Of a stretch of 64,000 nt of DNA, positions 52,648-61,558 are shown piece after piece. The stretch covers positions 3,224,001 through 3,288,000 of the forward strand of contig NZ_CP102285.1 of the NCBI RefSeq assembly GCF_025151045.1. Reading direction: 5' to 3'. Source of the DNA: Parabacteroides johnsonii DSM 18315 (GTDB lineage Bacteria > Bacteroidota > Bacteroidia > Bacteroidales > Tannerellaceae). The notes under the pieces were generated by a model. The model was given only the letters and a program-made list of their open reading frames with translations. It had not been told where the DNA came from and did no database searches. Positions within the stretch are counted from its first letter, which is position 1. Each line of letters opens with the position of its first letter. Position numbers and translations under genes: made by a program.

Positions 52648-52974
52648 TTAGTGATTAAATAGCTTAAATCGTTTCCATAGTTTTTTAATACTTTGCCGGC
52701 AGTCCCATACGGCTACAAGATATATCGTCCGATTCCTTATATAATATATAATTTTGAAATTTCTTCTGACCATAAGTCCCCGGTACTGCCTCGAGCACTT
52801 TTCCAATGACAGCTCTATGGGAGCCATCTCCGGAAAAGAACATAAGAGTTCTATTGCATCAAGAATGGCATTATATAAGTCTACTGCTGCTTTCTCATTT
52901 CCTTTGGAGTAAAAGCTGTAAATTTTGTCAAGGTCTTGTATGGCTTTGGTTGACCAATGTAATTTCAGGTTCAT
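52648..52974 (-). CDS. RelE/ParE family toxin (module 3)
   Basis: 108 residues from ATG 52974 (MNLKLHWSTKAIQDLDKIYSFYS). The start codon overlaps the antitoxin stop (ATGA). It has the fold and the end (RRNFKIIYYIRNRTIYLVAVWDCRQSIKKL) of module 1's toxin. The longer frame back to 53094 overlaps the antitoxin and is not credible. Confidence 0.87.
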   Translation of the reverse strand: MNLKLHWSTKAIQDLDKIYSFYSKGNEKAAVDLYNAILDAIELLCSFPEMAPIELSLEKCSRQYRGLMVRRNFKIIYYIRNRTIYLVAVWDCRQSIKKLWKRFKLFNH

Positions 52975-53222
52975 ATATTGTATTTTTGATGAAAATAAGC
53001 TCTTACTTCTTCTGTCGTATAATACCGCCCCATCCGGAAATCCTCCTCTGCCTCTTCCAAACGCTCTTTCAGTTCCTCGATGGTGTATTGGCAAGGGGGT
53101 TGTTCACGTGTAAGCATACGTTTGAGGTACTTTCCTACGCGATTTGCCGTCTCTTCGGATTCAATCATATCGATCATTTCCCGGAGTTCGTCTTTTTTAC
53201 ATTCCAATTCCATAGCTGTCAT
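52971..53222 (-). CDS. Antitoxin-like partner of module 3
   Basis: 83 residues, helical. PPCQYTIEELKERLEEAEEDF..., YYTTEEVRAYFH matches the protein at 48773-49039. TACCTTTG on the minus strand (53277-53270) is the promoter -7 element. Confidence 0.82.
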   Translation of the reverse strand: MTAMELECKKDELREMIDMIESEETANRVGKYLKRMLTREQPPCQYTIEELKERLEEAEEDFRMGRYYTTEEVRAYFHQKYNI

Positions 53223-53312
53223 GATTATATCCTCTCTTTCTTTATATTATATATGTATTGATATCTTCACAAAGGTACGATAATCTTTTGGAATAGAAAT
53301 AATAAGGTGGAC

Positions 53313-53357
53313 GGTATTTCTTATTGGGCGGAGTAGAACCCCGCCTCTACGGACCGT
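53313..53357. repeat. GC-rich hairpin, GGGCGGAGTAGAA family
   Basis: ACGGT.., GGGCGG, AGTAGAA, CCCCGCC, ..ACCGT. It shares GGGCGGAGTAGAACCCCGCC with 44571-44590 exactly. Confidence 0.8.
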
Positions 53358-53387
53358 TTTATTGTCCATTATCCTTTGAAAATTGCA

Positions 53388-54302
53388 TCAAACCGGTATT
53401 ACCATCTCCTCCTTTCCCATTATCGTATGAGGAAAGACCGCCCTTGCTTCCCTGAGAAGCGGGGTCAGGTCTTCGTAGCGAGCGGAATAATGGCCGATAA
53501 TGAGATGTTTCACTTGGGCGTCACGGGCTATTTCCGCTGCCTGGCGTGCGGTAGAATGAAAGGTTTCTTTGGCACGGGCAAGGTCGCATTCGGCAAAAGT
53601 CGCTTCGTGGTAGAGGAAGTCCACCCCTTCGATAATCGGGATGATCGAGCGGTTATAGGCCGTATCGGAACAGAACGCATACCGTTTGGGAGGAGCAGCC
53701 GGACGCGTCAGGCGGGAGTTGGGAACGACCTCACCTTCGGGCGTGACATAGTCCTGCCCTTGTTTGATGTCCTTCAGGCAGCGGACGGGGACCTGGTAGA
53801 AATCCGTCATCTCGCGGATGATATGCGCCTCTTTCGGCTTTTCGGCGAAGAGATAGCCGCAAGTAGGAATCCGGTGCTTCAGCGGGATGGAGTAGACTGA
53901 CAACGACCGATCCTCCATCACCAACGAATGGCTGCAGGTATCGACAGGATTGAAACGCACTTCGAACCCCATACCCCGGCAGAACAAATCCATTATGGGA
54001 CGCAGGTACGTCTCGACCTCCTTCGGACCGTGCACGACCAGCTCGCCGGTACGACCCAACATGCCGAGCGTAGAGATCAGCCCCGGCAAGCCGAAGCAGT
54101 GGTCGCCATGCAAATGCGAGATAAAGATATGGGCGAGACGGCCGAAATGGAGACGCATCCTACGCATCTGAACTTGGGTACCTTCCCCACAATCAATCAT
54201 ATATAATTTATCCCGCAAATCTACTACCTGTGAAGTTGCCAGATGCCGCGTGGTAGGTAACGCCGAACCGCATCCCAATATGTTTATGTTAAATTCTGCC
54301 AT
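53388..54302 (-). CDS. rnz: Ribonuclease Z
   Basis: 304 residues of the metallo-beta-lactamase fold. The zinc motif SHLHGDHCFG has His63, His65, Asp67 and His68. Other blocks are GTQVQMRR, KRYAFCSDTAYN and LIIGHYSARYED. It trims tRNA 3' ends. The C-terminal HYSARY motif confirms RNase Z rather than a general hydrolase. Confidence 0.95.
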   Translation of the reverse strand: MAEFNINILGCGSALPTTRHLATSQVVDLRDKLYMIDCGEGTQVQMRRMRLHFGRLAHIFISHLHGDHCFGLPGLISTLGMLGRTGELVVHGPKEVETYLRPIMDLFCRGMGFEVRFNPVDTCSHSLVMEDRSLSVYSIPLKHRIPTCGYLFAEKPKEAHIIREMTDFYQVPVRCLKDIKQGQDYVTPEGEVVPNSRLTRPAAPPKRYAFCSDTAYNRSIIPIIEGVDFLYHEATFAECDLARAKETFHSTARQAAEIARDAQVKHLIIGHYSARYEDLTPLLREARAVFPHTIMGKEEMVIPV

Positions 54303-54598
54303 AAGGTCCTTCGGATAATTTGGGTGTAAAGATAATACAAAAGCATTGGCATACTGTGAAAAATAACAAAAAAAGCGGGAAGATTGTTCCGAAGGTCACA
54401 GGTATTCTATATATTTGTTTGCTGTCCTTATGGAAGCTATTTAGAGTCAGTAGAAAAGACTTAAGATATTTTCATCTAAGCCTTAACTAACTTTTTCTTT
54501 TTGTTTAAAACGGTTAAATGTAGAAACGGCCAAGCGTGAGCTTCGCCGTTTCCTTTTTTAGATACTGTTTTGATTTTTTCGCCTCATGATTGGTTTTC
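54303..54598. other. Intergenic region between rnz and cydB
   Basis: AT-rich. A strong hairpin (54524-54551: AAACGGC..AAGC-GTGA-GCTT..GCCGTTT) is followed by a T-run on the plus strand only, although both neighbours are on the minus strand. No gene seen. Confidence 0.65.
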
Positions 54599-55747
54599 TT
54601 AATAGGCATGTGTATCTTTCTCTTCCATTTCTTCCGCATCTATCTTCCGCAGATCTAACGCACGCCAAGCATAGAAAATATAGCCTAAGACGAAAGGTAC
54701 GAGGATGGAAACATAGCTCATCACTTTCAGTGTGAACGGACTGGAGCAGCTATTGGCAATCGTCAGCGAACTTTGCAGGTCGGCTACCGAAGGATAATAA
54801 GCCGTATTGTTCCAACCGGCACAAAGCAACAGCGCCAGCACCGTAAGCACCGTACCTGCCCCGCTAAACCAGATACCCTTTTTCCATGTCCCCGACAAGA
54901 TCGTACGGACAATGCCATACAAGACACCGGCCACGCCCGCTAACAGCACAACCAATACGGCAGGCATCTCGATCAGGTTTATAAAATATTTATGGGGCTG
55001 CATATACACCTCTTGAGTCACCGGATCAACGGCGAACCCATCAGCAAACAGCAGATGTATCAGGAAGACAAGGAAGAAAACCAAAAACAACGCCGTCTCG
55101 ATCACCAAATGCTTGCGGCTATGTTTTACAATCTCGGCATCGTCGATATTATTGATGAAATAAAGTAACGCCTGGATGCGTGCCAAGAAGAACACCGCCA
55201 GTCCGAGACATATGTTCCAGAACACGAAAGCCGCTTCAAGCCCGTGCCAAGGGTTCGCCCAGGTGGAGATCACCGGCATGGCAACATCGGTCAGCTGTCC
55301 TTTATTGACGACAAACTCGGCTCCGCTAAAAAACGTACCGACAGCCGTACCCAACAGGATCGGCCCCAAGATACCGTTCAGCAGCAGAAATGCCTGATAG
55401 GTCTTTTTACCTAAGAGATTTCCCTTCTTCGACTGGTATTCATACGATACGGCCTGCAGGACGAAGCAAGCCAATATCAGCATCCACACCCAATAGGCTC
55501 CGCCGAAACTGGTCGAATAGAATAACGGGAAAGAGGCGAAGAACGCACCTCCGAAAGTGACCAGGGTCGTAAACGTAAACTCCCATTTGCGTCCGGTCGA
55601 GTTTAGCAACATTTTTTGTTGTAATTCTGTTTTGCCGATCGTGAAAAGCAAAGACTGCCCACCTTGCACGAAAAGCAGGAAAACCAATAGTGCTCCTAAA
55701 AGGGAAACAAGGAACCACCAGTAATGCTGTAATAATATATAGGTCAT
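54599..55747 (-). CDS. cydB: Cytochrome bd oxidase subunit II
   Basis: 382 residues with eight or nine membrane helices. The family features are the N-terminal WWFLVSLLGALLVFLLFVQGGQSLL and the central TWANPWHGLEAAFVFWN. With CydA it reduces oxygen to water using quinol, protecting an anaerobe and allowing nanoaerobic growth. It follows cydA after a 98-bp gap filled by a heptamer hairpin. Confidence 0.95.
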   Translation of the reverse strand: MTYILLQHYWWFLVSLLGALLVFLLFVQGGQSLLFTIGKTELQQKMLLNSTGRKWEFTFTTLVTFGGAFFASFPLFYSTSFGGAYWVWMLILACFVLQAVSYEYQSKKGNLLGKKTYQAFLLLNGILGPILLGTAVGTFFSGAEFVVNKGQLTDVAMPVISTWANPWHGLEAAFVFWNICLGLAVFFLARIQALLYFINNIDDAEIVKHSRKHLVIETALFLVFFLVFLIHLLFADGFAVDPVTQEVYMQPHKYFINLIEMPAVLVVLLAGVAGVLYGIVRTILSGTWKKGIWFSGAGTVLTVLALLLCAGWNNTAYYPSVADLQSSLTIANSCSSPFTLKVMSYVSILVPFVLGYIFYAWRALDLRKIDAEEMEEKDTHAY

Positions 55748-55749
55748 GA

Positions 55750-55843
55750 TGATTTATGATTTGTGATTTGTGATTTATGACTTGTAATTTATGATTTATG
55801 ATTTATGATTTATGCGTCGATAATAAATCATAAATCATAAATC
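55750..55843. repeat. Heptamer-built inverted repeat (ATTTATG family) between cydA and cydB
   Basis: The left arm (55750-55814) holds nine ATTTATG-like units with some variants (GATTTGT, CTTGTAA); the right arm is 55822-55843. Same family as 39041-39109, also inside an operon. Confidence 0.85.
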
Positions 55844-55845
55844 CT

Positions 55846-57396
55846 TCACCCTCTCTCCGGTCCTTTCTTAATGGCCTTCACCATAATGCCTATCTCGGCA
55901 ATAAGCAAGACGGTAAAGAGGAATAGGAAGACAAAGAACGTTGTCTGTACCGACGAAGTTGCCAGCTTGGAGACGGATGCGCTTGTCGGCAGGATGTCTT
56001 GGATAGCCCAGGGCTGACGTCCCACTTCAGCGACGATCCAACCCGCCTGTCCGGCGATGTAGGCCAACGGAATCGTCCACAGACTCGCCCATTGCAGCCA
56101 GCGGGCATCGGCAAACTTGTTCTTTTTGCTCCAGATCAAAGCAACGATGAATAGCAGAATAAAATATCCGCCCAAGATCACCATGACGCGGAATGAATAA
56201 AAAGTGAGGCCGACATGAGGAACCAGGTCGGCAGGATCTTTGATATATCCGTAGCCGAAATAGGCGAAGTTCTCGTCCAACAGAGTACGGGCTTGCCCCG
56301 CGGCCACCTGGTCTTTGTCCTTTACCGCCTTACGATAATCGGCAAGAGCTTGAATGGCAATCTGTCCCTTTTCTATCTTCTCGGCGGCAGAAAGGGCTAC
56401 CGTCCCTTTATTGGTCTCATAGCCACCTTCTATCAGGTTGACGATACCCGGAACATAAGCATCCACATCGCGTTCAGCAAGGAAGGAGAGCAGTTTCGGA
56501 ATCTTTATATCGAAGATGAAAGGGTTTACATTATCTTTATAACTTGTCTTGTCGGGATTCAACAAACCGATGGCAACCAGACCCGTTCCGTTCCCCCCTT
56601 CGTACAAGCCTTCCATAGCGGCCAACTTCATCGGCTGTTTCTGAGCAACCTGATAAGCCGAACCGTCACCCGTCCATAAAATCAGGACAGAAGCGACAAG
56701 CCCGAAAAGAGCACCGACCTTGATGCTTTCGAGCGAGAATTTCGTCTCCCGCTTTTTCAACAGATACCAGCTACTGATACCGATCACGAAGACGGCTCCC
56801 GTAATCCATCCGGAGAGTACGGTATGGAAGAATTTGTTGATGGCGACAGGCGATAAGGCCACCGCCCAGAAATCAAACATCTCGTTGCGCACAGTGTCCG
56901 GATTGAAATGCATACCTACCGGATTTTGCATCCATGCGTTGGCGATCAGAATCCAAAGAGCGGAAAGAGTTGCTCCTATGATCGTCAACCAGGTGGAAGC
57001 CAAGTGGAAGCGTTTGCTCACCTTGTCCCAACCGAAAAACATCACGGCTATAAAAGTCGCTTCCATAAAGAATGCCAAGATTCCTTCGATAGCGAGGGGA
57101 GCTCCGAAGATGTCTCCTACAAACCAACTGTAGTTAGACCAGTTCGTCCCGAATTCGAATTCGAGGATTAGCCCGGTGGCAACACCGATAGCGAAGTTAA
57201 TACCAAACAGTTTCATCCAGAATTGTGCTGTCTTTTTCCAGAATTCGTTACCTGTTTTGTAATAGATGGTCTCCATGATGGCCTGTATAACGCCGAGTCC
57301 CAATGTCAGGGGCACGAACAGCCAGTGATACATGGCAGTGAGAGCGAATTGCGCTCTTGACCAGTCAATCAAAGAAGTGTCAATGCTTGCGATCAT
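55846..57396 (-). CDS. cydA: Cytochrome bd oxidase subunit I
   Basis: 516 residues with about nine helices. It starts WSRAQFALTAMYHWLFVPLTLGLG, where the His ligates a heme. Other blocks (GATLSALWILIANAWMQNPVG, GQAGWIVAEVGRQPWAIQ) contain conserved heme and quinol residues. It holds the three hemes and the oxygen site. A DUF4492 gene lies just upstream. Confidence 0.96.
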   Translation of the reverse strand: MIASIDTSLIDWSRAQFALTAMYHWLFVPLTLGLGVIQAIMETIYYKTGNEFWKKTAQFWMKLFGINFAIGVATGLILEFEFGTNWSNYSWFVGDIFGAPLAIEGILAFFMEATFIAVMFFGWDKVSKRFHLASTWLTIIGATLSALWILIANAWMQNPVGMHFNPDTVRNEMFDFWAVALSPVAINKFFHTVLSGWITGAVFVIGISSWYLLKKRETKFSLESIKVGALFGLVASVLILWTGDGSAYQVAQKQPMKLAAMEGLYEGGNGTGLVAIGLLNPDKTSYKDNVNPFIFDIKIPKLLSFLAERDVDAYVPGIVNLIEGGYETNKGTVALSAAEKIEKGQIAIQALADYRKAVKDKDQVAAGQARTLLDENFAYFGYGYIKDPADLVPHVGLTFYSFRVMVILGGYFILLFIVALIWSKKNKFADARWLQWASLWTIPLAYIAGQAGWIVAEVGRQPWAIQDILPTSASVSKLATSSVQTTFFVFLFLFTVLLIAEIGIMVKAIKKGPERG

Positions 57397-57408
57397 AAAT
57401 TATATAAT

Positions 57409-57636
57409 TTAAGGAGTAATTGCTCTGCCCGTCAATTCATCCGAAACGTGTTCTGCCTTAGCCGAATCTTCATCAAACTTTCCTAAATAATTAGGAAAGA
57501 AAAACAGTTTTAAGATAAAAAATAGAATGAAGAGCTTGACCAATATGATTAGCCACAGCGTTTTACCCAGCTTCATTTCGCGAAATCCTTCCAGATAAAA
57601 ATGATATATTCGTATGTATATAGGCTCTCTTTTCAT
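57409..57636 (-). CDS. DUF4492 small membrane protein
   Basis: 75 residues from ATG 57636 (MKREPIYIRIYHFYLEGFREMKLGKTLW). One long membrane helix follows (LIILVKLFILFFILKLFFF), then a polar tail. It lies 12 bp before cydA, the position this family usually has, so it is probably an accessory part of the oxidase. Confidence 0.85.
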   Translation of the reverse strand: MKREPIYIRIYHFYLEGFREMKLGKTLWLIILVKLFILFFILKLFFFPNYLGKFDEDSAKAEHVSDELTGRAITP

Positions 57637-57690
57637 ATCGGTATCGTACTTTAACAACAAGAGATTGGATGAATAAGTTTTCTTCCTATA

Positions 57691-57698
57691 CAAATATA
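57691..57698 (-). promoter_or_regulatory. Promoter -7 element of the cyd operon
   Basis: TATATTTG on the minus strand (57698-57691) fits TAnnTTTG, 55 bp before the DUF4492 start; no good -33 element is visible. Confidence 0.5.
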
Positions 57699-57815
57699 GG
57701 GAAAGCGTCAAAATGTTTTCCCCTAAAAGTATAGATATTATTTATGAAAAAATAGACTTTATCTATAACCTCTGTTAAAAAAAACTATTTTAAAGAAGAA
57801 AGCCGAAAGGAAGAC

Positions 57816-57845
57816 TTGCCGTTACTTTCGCATTGGCTATATTTG
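57816..57845 (+). promoter_or_regulatory. Promoter of the Gfo/Idh/MocA-DUF1080 operon
   Basis: TTG (57816-57818), 19 bp, TATATTTG (57838-57845), a very good Bacteroidetes consensus, with a leader of about 70 nt. Confidence 0.75.
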
Positions 57846-57923
57846 CGTCAGTTTGTGTTTTTATAAGACGAGAAATCACATCGAATATTATAATTAAGTG
57901 CTAATCTATAAAAAATTATTACT

Positions 57924-59411
57924 ATGTCGAACATTTCAAGAAGATCATTTCTTCAAAGAGGAGCCGCAGCTGCTGCAGCTTTCTCTATCGTTCCGGGTTC
58001 CATCCTTGGAAAATCTCACGGATATGTAGCTCCGACTGATAAGTTGAACATTGCCGCTGTCGGTATCGGCGGTATGGGTAATGCCAATCTTAAGAATATG
58101 GAGAAAACAGAAAATATCGTAGCTCTTTGCGATATCGACTGGAAATATTCAAAAGGCGTATTCGAACGTCATCCGAATGCAAAGAAATATTGGGACTATC
58201 GCAAGATGTATGACGAAATGGGTAAATCCATCGACGCCGTACTGATCGCGACAGCTGACCATACTCATGCCATGATCACTGCTGATGCCATGACAATGGG
58301 TAAACACGTGTATACACAGAAACCGTTGACTCACTCAGTTTACGAATCTCGTTTGCTGACAAAATTAGCTGCCTCTACAGGTGTTGCCACTCAGATGGGT
58401 AACCAGGGTTCTTCAGCTGAAGGTACCGACTTGGTTTGCGAATGGATCTGGAATGGTGAAATCGGTGATGTATATAAGGTAGAATGTGCGACTAACCGTC
58501 CTATCTGGCCGCAGGGATTGAACACACCGGAAAAGGCAGACAAAATTCCTTCCACACTGAATTGGGATTTGTTCTCCGGTCCGGCAGAAGTAAAACCATA
58601 CAACCATATTTATCATCCTTGGAACTGGCGCGGATGGTGGGCTTACGGTACGGGAGCTTTGGGTGACATGGCTTGCCACATCATGCACCAGCCGTTCAAA
58701 GCCTTAAAGTTAGGTTATCCGACAAGAGTAGAAGCTTCATCCACTTTGTTGCTCCGCGATTGTGCTCCTAATGCACAACACGTGAAGTTCATTTTCCCGG
58801 CTCGTGAAAATATGCCGAAACTTGCCATGCCGGAAGTGGAAGTTCACTGGTATGATGGTGGCATGATGCCGGATCGTCCGAAAGGTTTCCCCGAAGGCAA
58901 AGAACTGATGGGTCCTGGTGGTGGTCTGACAATCTTCCACGGAACAAAAGATACGTTGATCTGTGGTTGCTATGGTCAGGAACCGTTCTTGCTGTCCGGT
59001 CGTGTGCCTAACGCTCCGAAGGTATGTCGCCGCGTAGCAAACGCCATGAGTGGCGGTCACGAACAAGATTGGATCCGTGCATGTAAAGAAAGCGCATCCA
59101 GCCGTGTTCAGACAAAGTCTAACTTCTTGGAAGCCGGTCCGTTCAACGAAATGGTTGTGATGGGTGTATTGGCAGTTCGTTTGCAGGCTCTGAACAAGAC
59201 ACTGGAATGGGACGGCCAGAACATGCAGTTCACCAATATCAAGGACAACGAAGAGATCAAGATCTGTATCAAAGACGGTTTCACGATCAAAGACGGCCAT
59301 CCTTCGTTTAACAAAGACTGGACAGACCCTGTCAATGCTAAACAGTTTGCAAACGAATTGATCAAGCATAACTATCGTCAGGGCTGGAAGCTGCCTGATA
59401 TGCCGAGATAA
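57924..59411 (+). CDS. Tat-exported Gfo/Idh/MocA family oxidoreductase
   Basis: 495 residues. A twin-arginine signal (SRRSFLQRG at residues 5-13) indicates export as a folded protein with bound cofactor. The NAD(P)-binding start is NIAAVGIGGMGNANLKNM; the family Lys is in YTQKPLTHS. Exported members carry a tightly bound NAD and oxidise sugars, some acting as GH109-like glycosidases. The next gene is a DUF1080 lipoprotein (23 bp gap), so the pair probably acts on glycosides through 3-keto sugars. Confidence 0.9.
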   Translation: MSNISRRSFLQRGAAAAAAFSIVPGSILGKSHGYVAPTDKLNIAAVGIGGMGNANLKNMEKTENIVALCDIDWKYSKGVFERHPNAKKYWDYRKMYDEMGKSIDAVLIATADHTHAMITADAMTMGKHVYTQKPLTHSVYESRLLTKLAASTGVATQMGNQGSSAEGTDLVCEWIWNGEIGDVYKVECATNRPIWPQGLNTPEKADKIPSTLNWDLFSGPAEVKPYNHIYHPWNWRGWWAYGTGALGDMACHIMHQPFKALKLGYPTRVEASSTLLLRDCAPNAQHVKFIFPARENMPKLAMPEVEVHWYDGGMMPDRPKGFPEGKELMGPGGGLTIFHGTKDTLICGCYGQEPFLLSGRVPNAPKVCRRVANAMSGGHEQDWIRACKESASSRVQTKSNFLEAGPFNEMVVMGVLAVRLQALNKTLEWDGQNMQFTNIKDNEEIKICIKDGFTIKDGHPSFNKDWTDPVNAKQFANELIKHNYRQGWKLPDMPR

Positions 59412-59434
59412 TTAGTTTTAAACAAATAAATAGA

Positions 59435-60289
59435 ATGAAAAAGTCAGTATTATTAGCAAGTGCCGCAATTATGATGTGTTATTTCACATCTTGTGGTGGT
59501 GGTAAAAAAACAGAAGAAGCTGCTGCTCCTGCAGAAGAGGCAAAGACAGAAGCTGCCGTTCCTGAATACAAACTCATGAACGACCTGCCTACTGTTGATC
59601 TGTCTACTTTCCCGAAAGATGCCGATGGCAAAGTCACTTTGTTCGACGGTAAATCTTTCAATGGCTGGAGAGGCTACGACCGTACGGATGTACCCGCTGC
59701 CTGGGAAGTGGTAGACGGTACAATCCATATTAAAGGGTCCGGAGCAGGTGAAGCTGGTGCTAAAGATGGTGGCGACTTGGTTTTCGCTCACAAATTCAAA
59801 AACTATGAATTTGAATTTGAATGGAAAGTAGGTAAAGGTTCGAACTCCGGCGTACTGTATATGATCCAGGAAGTCGAAGGACAGCCCTCTTATATCTCTG
59901 CTCCTGAATATCAGGTACTCGACAATGCAAACCATCCGGATGCCAAGTTGGGTAAAGACGGCAACCGCCAGTCTGCTTCCTTGTATGACATGATCCCGGC
60001 TAAGCCTCAGAACTCTAAACCGTTCGGTGAATGGAACAAGGGTAAGATCATGTGCTACAAAGGTACGGTAGTTCACTATCAGAATGACGAACCGGTTGTT
60101 GAATATCATTTGTGGACACAGCAGTGGAAAGAAATGTTGGATAACAGCAAATTCAGCAAAGACAAATGGCCGTTGGCTTACGAACTGTTGCTGAATTGCG
60201 GTGGTGAAAACAAAGAAGGTTTCATCGGTTTCCAGGATCACGGAGACGATGTTTGGTATCGTAACATCACGATTAAAGAACTTGACTAA
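59435..60289 (+). CDS. DUF1080 (3-keto-disaccharide hydrolase family) lipoprotein
   Basis: 284 residues with a lipobox (YFTSCGGG) and an Ala/Glu-rich linker. The DUF1080 beta-jelly-roll follows (LFDGKSFNGWRGYD, YEFEFEWKVGKGSNSGVLYMIQ, EYQVLDN.., GFIGFQDHGDDVWYRNITIKEL). Pfam links this family to hydrolysis of 3-keto disaccharides; the upstream oxidoreductase would make the 3-keto form. Both proteins work outside the cytoplasm. Confidence 0.9.
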   Translation: MKKSVLLASAAIMMCYFTSCGGGKKTEEAAAPAEEAKTEAAVPEYKLMNDLPTVDLSTFPKDADGKVTLFDGKSFNGWRGYDRTDVPAAWEVVDGTIHIKGSGAGEAGAKDGGDLVFAHKFKNYEFEFEWKVGKGSNSGVLYMIQEVEGQPSYISAPEYQVLDNANHPDAKLGKDGNRQSASLYDMIPAKPQNSKPFGEWNKGKIMCYKGTVVHYQNDEPVVEYHLWTQQWKEMLDNSKFSKDKWPLAYELLLNCGGENKEGFIGFQDHGDDVWYRNITIKELD

Positions 60290-60315
60290 GCAAAATCATC
60301 CCTTTTATTCTAATA

Positions 60316-60357
60316 AGAAAGCCCCGGTATCGTTTTTGACGATCTGGGGCTTCTTTC
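60316..60357 (+). terminator. Terminator of the Gfo/Idh-DUF1080 operon
   Basis: AGAAAGCCCC pairs with GGGGCTTCTTT; an inner ATCGT..ACGAT extends the stem. Confidence 0.8.
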
Positions 60358-60382
60358 ATTTGTCCGATACAGACGGCAGGTT

Positions 60383-61522
60383 TTATTTTGCCATCACCTT
60401 TATGTTGCTATAACTGTTTCCTTCGAAATTGATACGGCCGTTTTTACCATTGTTGACATCGAGGATATAGTTGTTTTTGTTCTTTTGGTTATCGCGGCTA
60501 TCAAAACCGACCGAGTTCTCGTCTTGGTTACGACGTTGGATATTGAATCCTCCTTGAATCTTGCAATTGCCATATTTCATGTTGTTGGCAACAACACGGA
60601 AGGAGGCGTTCACGTCGATATAAATGTTCAAGTTACCGTAACTGGCATCCACATTGACTTTGTCGAAGTTGCTGGCAAGGTCCTTGATGGTAAGCGTGCT
60701 GTAGCTCAGTTCATCGACGTTGATACCTTGTTTCAGCTCGTCGATCTTACAATTCCCGTATTTCAGTTCCATATAGCCGTTGTCCAGCCTGTTGATATGG
60801 ATGTCGCCATATTTGGCTTCAGTGTTCATCTTCAGGACATTTCCAAGATTGAGGTTGGAGTACTTGCTATCGATATTCAGTTGTGAACCGTTGCCGACTT
60901 TGGCTTTGCTGCAATAGGCCAGGTCCAAGTTCGCGTTACCGACATCGGCGATCTCCATATTGCCATATTGCACGTCGATGTTGAGAGGCCCCGTGAAATT
61001 CCCTCCATTGAGATTACCGTATTTGACATACAGGCTGCATTTTCCCTTATTGTTTTCCGGCATGATGATATTACCGTACTTCTGTGTCAGATCGCAGGTC
61101 AGTTCAGCCGGCATATTGACATAGTAGTTGATTGTAAACGATTGGTTGCCCCCGTTATTCCCGTTTTGCGACCTCAGGCTGGTAACGGCAGAAACCGTAT
61201 TGCCCATCTTTTCCATCCGTATGTTGACACGGTCGATGATGTCCTGTGCCTTTTCCTCGTTGCGGGCTTTCGCCTCTATCACGACACGGATGGAAACTTC
61301 GCTTTTGCTCCAGTGCGTAACCGTAATATTCCCGTAACGGTTGTCTACTTGCAAGATGTCGTTTTTACCGACATTGAAGCTTTTGTTGATTTCCTTTTTC
61401 TTGATGCTTTCCTGTTTGGCAGCCCAACCGGATACGCTGCAAAACAAAACCAGGAGCATCAACAGGCCGGCCCGTAAAAAGCAGGATTGTCCCTTCTCGG
61501 TGTGTTGATAAGCTGTTTTCAT
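60383..61522 (-). CDS. DUF4097-type beta-repeat protein, exported
   Basis: 379 residues with a signal peptide (ending GWAAK). The mature part is a chain of short beta repeats of the type (K/R)YGN(I/L/M).(I/L/V) about every 17-25 residues (YGNITV, YGNIIM, YGNLNG, YGNMEI, YGDIHI, YGNCKI), typical of DUF4097 beta-helix-like adhesin domains. It is the third gene of an ECF sigma/anti-sigma operon and may be an envelope-stress effector. Its function is unknown. Confidence 0.82.
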   Translation of the reverse strand: MKTAYQHTEKGQSCFLRAGLLMLLVLFCSVSGWAAKQESIKKKEINKSFNVGKNDILQVDNRYGNITVTHWSKSEVSIRVVIEAKARNEEKAQDIIDRVNIRMEKMGNTVSAVTSLRSQNGNNGGNQSFTINYYVNMPAELTCDLTQKYGNIIMPENNKGKCSLYVKYGNLNGGNFTGPLNIDVQYGNMEIADVGNANLDLAYCSKAKVGNGSQLNIDSKYSNLNLGNVLKMNTEAKYGDIHINRLDNGYMELKYGNCKIDELKQGINVDELSYSTLTIKDLASNFDKVNVDASYGNLNIYIDVNASFRVVANNMKYGNCKIQGGFNIQRRNQDENSVGFDSRDNQKNKNNYILDVNNGKNGRINFEGNSYSNIKVMAK

Positions 61523-61558
61523 GTGTTGATAAATTGTTTTATGTGTTGATTAACGTGT

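Noticed and set aside
53098-53115. Possible parS site (TGTTCACGTGTAA)
   Set aside because: One base short of the TGTTnCACGTGnAACA spacing, poor right half, and inside a coding region.
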